Positions 59,801 through 64,000 of a DNA stretch of 64,000 nt are shown here, in pieces; the stretch's first letter is position 1; every line of letters starts with the position of its first letter. The DNA comes from Cyclina sinensis (lineage: Eukaryota > Mollusca > Bivalvia > Venerida > Veneridae). Under the pieces are notes generated by a model, which saw only the letters and a program-made list of their open reading frames with translations, made no database searches and had not been told where the DNA came from. Location of the stretch: contig JAAONU010000001.1 in assembly GCA_012932295.1 (NCBI GenBank), positions 40,782,780-40,846,779 on the forward strand. Direction: 5' to 3'. The position numbers and the translations under genes were made by a program.

Positions 59801-62800
59801 TATGGGTCATCTGGGGTCAATTAACCAGGTCCATAGCAACTTTGTTAAAAGCAGTCATATTCAGGTGAGCGATATAGGGCCATCATGGCCCTCTTGTTTT
59901 CAGTACACTTGGTGTGTGAATTTTTTTTACCTGACTAGGTTTAAATCACCAGGAAACAAATAATATTTAATAATTCATTAAGGCTTTTACATATTTTGAA
60001 ATCCATGTTAATTTTATCAAGTTTTATTCATCAGTTGTTACATAGTAGCCCTGTAGCCATAGCAACAAAAAAGTACTCTTCTGTTTTGACCTTTTATATG
60101 TTTGGAGTGAGTGGATTTACTGCAAACATGAAATTAGCTCAGCACTTATGAAGATCATGTTTGATGTATTAGACTTGGTCCATAGATTAAGAAAAATCAA
60201 TCTTACAACAGAAATTGTTAATTTTCATACTTTAAATGGATCAGGTTATGACATGTGTGCTTTGAATTTTACACTTAAATCACGTGTGGTGCACTTTGGG
60301 GAGCATGAGTCATTTCCAATCCATATCCTTGTTTTAATCAGAGTTTTCATTTATATTTTAAGTTAAGGACAACTAATTCATTTATAATAAACAGAATAGT
60401 AATTCTTTAAAAAGATAAAAAGATGACAGTTGTATAATAATCGAATAAATAGGTTGATGTCATGGATGGAGAAAGTTATCTGGCAAAGAGTAGGAATTTA
60501 TCCTGGGAGCCTAAGGCACACCCAATAAATTTCAGAGCTGAGCCAGATAAATTATTCCATCCATGACACCAACCTATTATTATTTGTATCTTGTCAAATC
60601 TTCCTTTTGCTTTAAACCAAAAAAGATCAACTAATTTTGTAGCTAAAACTGCTTCTGATAATCCAGTTGTGGCTCAAAGAAGTAAATCATAGCCATGTGC
60701 GTCTTGGAAAATACTAATTTTCATACAATTTACACCTTGTTTTACATAGTTTATAAACTTTCTTTGGTTGCTGTTTGTTTACACAGTCAATGATATGCAT
60801 TGAAGTATTTTATCAATTGTTTTGATAAAATTCAGCTTGAAACATAGTTTGCTTGAAAACATTACAAAGAATTATAATTGAAACTGACCTGTGTAATTTC
60901 ATCTTTAGTCTCTGTAAATGTATTGGACTAGATATGCAGAAATTATGTGCTAATTAATGATGTCTGAGTGAATAATAAAATTGGTTCCATGTTTTTTTTC
61001 TTAGGAATAATAACAGGATTGTGGTTGTTTCATCATAAATTCTTGGACATGGCTTGTGGCATCAAGTGTCTGAGTGTGTCTGATATAAATGCCATATTTA
61101 CAAATCCTAATCTATCTCCAGATAATATCATTTTATAAAAACCATCAGATACATATAATATTTTTGATTTGTTTCAGCATTCCTGAGGTCCCAGCAGACA
61201 CAAGAGAGACAAATCCAATTATGCGTCTTGAGGACTTCCCCAAATTTTCACAGCTGACCCCAGATAATATCATCAGTGGATGTGCAAAGTTATCACAGGA
61301 ATTTGATTCTAAACTTGATGTCTTTCTTGAAGAGTTAGAGGGTCAAGAGGGTAAGAAAAGATGATCTTCTTCAATAATGGTATATAGACACTAATGACAT
61401 GATATTCCAGTACCAGGAATGAATATCATTAGCGTCACTGTGTAGGGGCATGCTTGAAAGTTAATTTTGCATGTAAAACAAATGTATAAATCTGAACCTC
61501 ATTCTCATTCTCCAAAGCACAGTCATTTCATGACCTGCCTTAGTAATTAAATATTCATTCTGCAGTTTATTTGTTTCCTTGTAGAAAAACCAAAGGAGGG
61601 AAGTTTTGAGGAACTATTTCACTTCTTGGAAGAGATTCTGATGCCAATGCAATATGCTGATCACCAAGCGGCTATACTGTCATATACCAACCTCTTGAAA
61701 TATCCAAAGTCCATGTATGAAAGAGTAAGTGGCATTTGTATTTATCTCATAGATACATGGATGTGATCAATGTTTGTAAATTTAAGTTTATTTATTGTTG
61801 GTACCAGTTTCAAAGATGCCCACTGAAGAATATATAGTGATTTTAGACTGTGGGAGATATTGCAAGCTAAAGAAAGTGTCCTATTCAGAGACACTCCTGG
61901 TTCTTAAACGTGTAGTGTATAGCACTGATGTATTTGGACCTCAGGTTAATGTCTCGTTCTGCAAGACATTTAGTAGAGAAGGTGGGGTTCAAGCATTTCT
62001 GTGGTGCGCTCATATGCAACCAGTAAATTACTGATTATCATAGATTATCAGCATAGTATTTCTATGAAATTTACTTCTAAATGAGCTGAAACTTGCAGTC
62101 AATAGAAGTGAGACAAACTTACTTCTGAGATTATACGATTAATGTGTACATATATGTTCCCTAGGTTTCCAACCAGGTGGACAGAACTAGAAACCAGCAG
62201 TTCTTCAGTGGTGACTTTTACTGTCTGTTACAGGTTAGTTTGCATTTTTAGACTGTATTTGTTAGTTTCTTTCTTAGTACATGCATAATTAATTTTAGCA
62301 CTTTTCTCAATCTAGATTTTTTAGGAAAAACTCTAAAGTTTATAGGTATAGTTATTTTTTTAAGGAAAAACACTAACAAAGTAAATATAATAAGCAGTAA
62401 AATGTTAATATTTGTTTCATTGATAATTTTTTTGTTAAAATTTTCTCATTTAAGAACAGAAATAATTGGAGAAATTACATAGAACACTGAGTATGATATT
62501 AATATTGAAAACAGGTAAATTTTGTGAGTCATCCCTGGTGGAATAAGTGTCATGTGTTATCATTTATTTCATGATTTGCCATTTACCATTGAAACATTAT
62601 TCTTGGAATCAGTAACAGACATTATCATTTTTCATAGAATCCTACAAAATTGTGGAATCCTACAAAAAATTATTGTGATAAATTTCAGAAAATCAATGAG
62701 AACAGATCAATGTTAACAGAGGAACAAAAGCGTCTGTTAGACATGAATCTGCTGGAGTGTAAACTAAGTGGTATACTGTTAGATGGCAAGCCTCTATCGA

Positions 62801-62849
62801 AACTGAACAGTGCTCTGAAAATGATTAATGACAAGGAGAAAGAATTCCT
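53753..62849 (+). CDS. M3-family metallopeptidase, oligopeptidase A-like, N-terminal part (runs off the window)
   Basis: Exons 53753-53874, 61178-61350, 61585-61724, 62165-62233 and 62638-62849 join with matching phases (2, 1, 0, 0, 2) into about 238 residues. The leader, MAAPMVCRRLLRNLGNFCSS, is basic, Ser-containing and lacks acids, like a mitochondrial presequence. Then come NPIMRLEDFPKFSQLTPDNI, typical of the oligopeptidase A start (NPLL..PxFxxIxPE), a Trp-free EELFHFLEEI segment, and LTEEQKRLLDMNLLECKLSG, matching the family's LTxEQKRLLENxLRDFxLSG-like helix. M3 enzymes are zinc endopeptidases that degrade short peptides. The HExxH site lies beyond the window, so activity cannot be judged. 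The window ends exactly at an acceptor (TTTTTTCCAG), so the next exon starts at 64001. The alternative members THOP1/NLN and MIPEP fit less well. Confidence 0.85.
54470..55100. repeat. Diverged tandem units around the family D element
   Basis: Three or more units share AGCATAACTCCAAAA, TACTTGAG.GATTTT, TTCAAACTT, AGAGCACATTGGTAGG and AATAACTCTACCTTGCCTA. Confidence 0.7.
54742..55196 (+). mobile_element. Family D pearl/Helentron-like element
   Basis: The left end, TATCCCCGCGAAAGG then AGGAGGGGATA (54747-54772), is followed by a degraded GTCCGTCC microsatellite. The right end has GGCGGGGGGATTAA, a CCATGT-GTA-ACATGG hairpin (55174-55188) and CTCTTGTT (55189-55196). Lies within the 93-bp TIR transposon. 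Confidence 0.65.
55976..56008. repeat. 33-bp perfect palindrome
   Basis: Arms GTCTAGGATTACGGAA and TTCCGTAATCCTAGAC around a single C. CCGTAACCGTAGCC occurs on both sides (55948-55961 and 56030-56043). Confidence 0.9.
56599..57300 (+). mobile_element. Family A element, diverged
   Basis: It starts TTTAGCTCAACTGGCACAGA and GTGCAGGTGAGCTTATAGG (a family A 5' palindrome variant), followed by AT-rich units with GATATTT, CTTGCATGAA and CAAGGTC motifs. No 3' hairpin terminus, so it was probably truncated by the next element. Confidence 0.6.
57303..59902 (+). mobile_element. Family A element, long full-length copy with two core arrays
   Basis: The 5' palindrome AGCTCACCTGAGCATGCTCA-TGTGAGCT is followed by TTTTAGGATC and a GTCCGTCCGTCC run (57357-57378). 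The first array is of roughly 180-bp units (TTGTCAGAAACCACAAGGCC, CTAGTGGACCTCTAC). The second is of about 130-bp units (AACTAGGTCACAGAGCCCAA, TTAACACTCTAGAGG, GAAATTTGTCAGAAAGGTTG). The 3' end is AGGTGAGCGAT..AGGGCCATCATGGCCCTCTT. Noncoding, 2.6 kb. Confidence 0.85.
60448..60578. mobile_element. 131-bp palindromic MITE
   Basis: Ends AATAGGTTGATGTCATGGAT-GGA and TCCATCCATGACACCAACCT-ATT are inverted repeats with one or two mismatches. An inner pair TTATCTGGC/GCCAGATAA extends the fold. Confidence 0.8.
61178..61350 (+). CDS. M3 peptidase exon 2
   Basis: The acceptor is GATTTGTTTCAG and the donor is AGAGG|GTAAGA. Encodes IPEVPADTRETNPIMRLEDF and the first helices (SQLTPDNIISGCAKLSQEF) to EELEGQE. 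Confidence 0.88.
61585..61724 (+). CDS. M3 peptidase exon 3
   Basis: The acceptor is TTTCCTTGTAG and the donor is AAAGA|GTAAGT. Encodes KPKEGSFEELFHFLEEILMP and ADHQAAILSYTNLLKYPKSM; phase in 1, out 0. Confidence 0.88.
62165..62233 (+). CDS. M3 peptidase exon 4 (23 codons)
   Basis: The acceptor is TTCCCTAG and the donor is CAG|GTTAGT. Encodes VSNQVDRTRNQQFFSGDFYC then LLQ, phase 0 at both ends. Found by splice phase and not by frame length. Confidence 0.8.
62638..62849 (+). CDS. M3 peptidase exon 5
   Basis: The acceptor is TTTTTCATAG and the donor is TTCCT|GTAAGT. Encodes NPTKLWNPTKNYCDKFQKIN and the family helix LTEEQKRLLDMNLLECKLSG to KEKEF, leaving in phase 2. NPTK-W/NPTK is a small internal duplication at the exon start. 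Confidence 0.88.
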
Positions 62850-64000
62850 GTAAGTTGGTCAAGTCGTGTTTTCTAGTTGTGTAAGTTATTAGCACCCACA
62901 ATAAACTTTTTCAAACTTCAGTGAATTTAGCTTTTTGAAGAAAACATAATTTCTTATGACAAAACATAGACAGTATAAGACACTTTCAAGATATAATTAG
63001 CATTAGTTTGAATTATCACAAGACTTAACTGAGTCTATAAAGTAAAGAGATACACATTGTTTTTTTTTTTCTTTTTCTGATGGTAAAACTCTTTTTCTGA
63101 TGATAAAAAGCAACAATAATTCCATATGCTATCATTTAAAGTATATACTCTTAATGACTTCTGACAAAAAATAACAACAAAAAAAGAAAAACAGCACAAT
63201 CTAATGTAATATAATTACAAACATGGTACTTACATATATACTTACCCCACCCACTTCATAATGAGGAAATGATACCTAAATAAACTTCAACATGTATCTT
63301 GGGTGCTTCAAACTAACTATTGTCAGTTTTATTCATTTAATGTTCTCTAACAATTATCCACAGTATAAAACAGGTTTATTGTATAGTTTTGGAGAAATTG
63401 ATTACTGAAATCACAGATAGTTAATTTTCATTCATTTACCTTGTTCAACATCTTTGTAACAATTAAGTTTAAAAAGAAAGGAACTCAGATTCAGTAACAC
63501 ATAATGCTTTTACACCATACCGAAATCTAAAGAAAAATGTTTGCTTCAAATGGGGTTTGAACCTATGCTCTTTAATGAAAAGGTCTCAGTCATACACAAA
63601 TTACTGGAATTGAGTACCTGCATAGTGGAGGTATTGAATACTTATCACAGAGGAGGTAAAGGGTTACTGATCTGTTACCTTAATTATTGTATAGTTTTGT
63701 GACACAAAGACATCTGTTTAATTGATAAGTTGAGGTGAAGCTCTATTCTAAAATGCATGTAAGTGATATGATGTTAGTTTGTGATGAATGGTAAATATTT
63801 GTTCAAATCTGCGGCTGCAAGTCCAAGTGTACATGATACATAGTTTTACAATACTGGATTCAGTTTGCCAACCTTGTGTAACATTAAGATTATTTCTACC
63901 TTACCTTATATACAGGAATTTGTTTTGATTCCTCACAAAATTTTTAGAGCTGTGATGCAGATCTTTTACTTACCATGAGTGACTCTTCATTTTTTTCCAG
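62850..64000 (+). other. M3 peptidase intron 5 (complete to its acceptor)
   Basis: Runs from GTAAGT to TTTTTTCCAG at the last base of the window. Mostly AT-rich. A minus-strand GGTTCAAACCCC (about 63555-63566) resembles an RNA polymerase III box B and may mark a SINE remnant. Confidence 0.7.

Larger units (their letters stand above)
53875..61177 (+). other. First intron of the M3 peptidase gene
   Basis: 7.3 kb with GTAAGA and TTTCAG borders. More than two thirds is repeat: the 54157-56529 inverted-repeat element, family A elements from 56599 to 59902 and a small palindromic MITE (60448-60578). Confidence 0.75.

Noticed and set aside
61795..62034. 79-codon plus-strand frame in the peptidase intron
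   Set aside because: Falls between exons 3 and 4, which join in phase 0 without it; no family similarity.

Overview
This 64 kb window is eukaryotic nuclear DNA and most likely comes from a bivalve mollusc. It is AT-rich and intron-rich. It is also crowded with short non-autonomous repeats whose cores read like 'GGTCATCTGGGGTCAAAAAC', 'GTCCGTCCGTCC' and 'GGGCCATCATGGCCC', which I associate with bivalve genomes. The organism is an inference from this repeat style and from the two recognisable gene families; no species can be fixed from the sequence alone. There are no operons, ribosome binding sites, CRISPR arrays or recognisable tRNA/rRNA genes.

Three genes can be supported by exon-level reading with matching splice phases. 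(1) On the plus strand, five exons between 8583 and 21595 encode a type I membrane protein. It has a cysteine-containing ectodomain of unrecognised type, one transmembrane helix and a roughly 310-residue acidic, tyrosine-bearing cytoplasmic tail that ends in a possible PDZ ligand. The 5' end is missing or unidentified. (2) On the minus strand, three exons (53620-53165, 45667-45617, 44760-44191) encode a complete 358-residue heterotrimeric G protein alpha subunit of the G12/13 class. (3) On the plus strand, a gene starts only 132 bp from the G alpha start codon and runs off the right edge. Its five visible exons (53753-53874, 61178-61350, 61585-61724, 62165-62233, 62638-62849) encode the N-terminal third of an M3-family oligopeptidase A-like metallopeptidase with a mitochondrial-type leader. 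Genes 2 and 3 share a compact divergent promoter carrying a perfect TGACGTCA site, and both start codons sit in YY1-like AANATGGCGG sequences.

Layout: 1-8582 is upstream or intronic sequence of gene 1, with repeats and a 17-bp-arm hairpin. 8583-22.6 kb is gene 1, its introns (one holding a nested three-layer transposon stack) and its 3' UTR. 22.6-44.2 kb is intergenic and/or long 3' UTR sequence. It holds a decayed Tc1-type transposon (28781-30426), several inverted pearl/Helentron-like repeats and a 22-copy 46-bp minisatellite. 44.2-53.6 kb is the G alpha gene. 53.6-64.0 kb is the peptidase gene, whose 7.3 kb first intron holds a 2.4 kb terminal-inverted-repeat element and a long family A tandem array.

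The most unusual features are the very short bidirectional promoter, the transposon with 93-bp nearly identical inverted ends, several different repeat families that share the same 3' design (a small hairpin followed by CTCTTGTT), the minisatellite with a 276-bp higher-order duplication, a 29-bp duplication of a splice acceptor in gene 1, and a small inverted-repeat element that carries what looks like a captured first coding exon.
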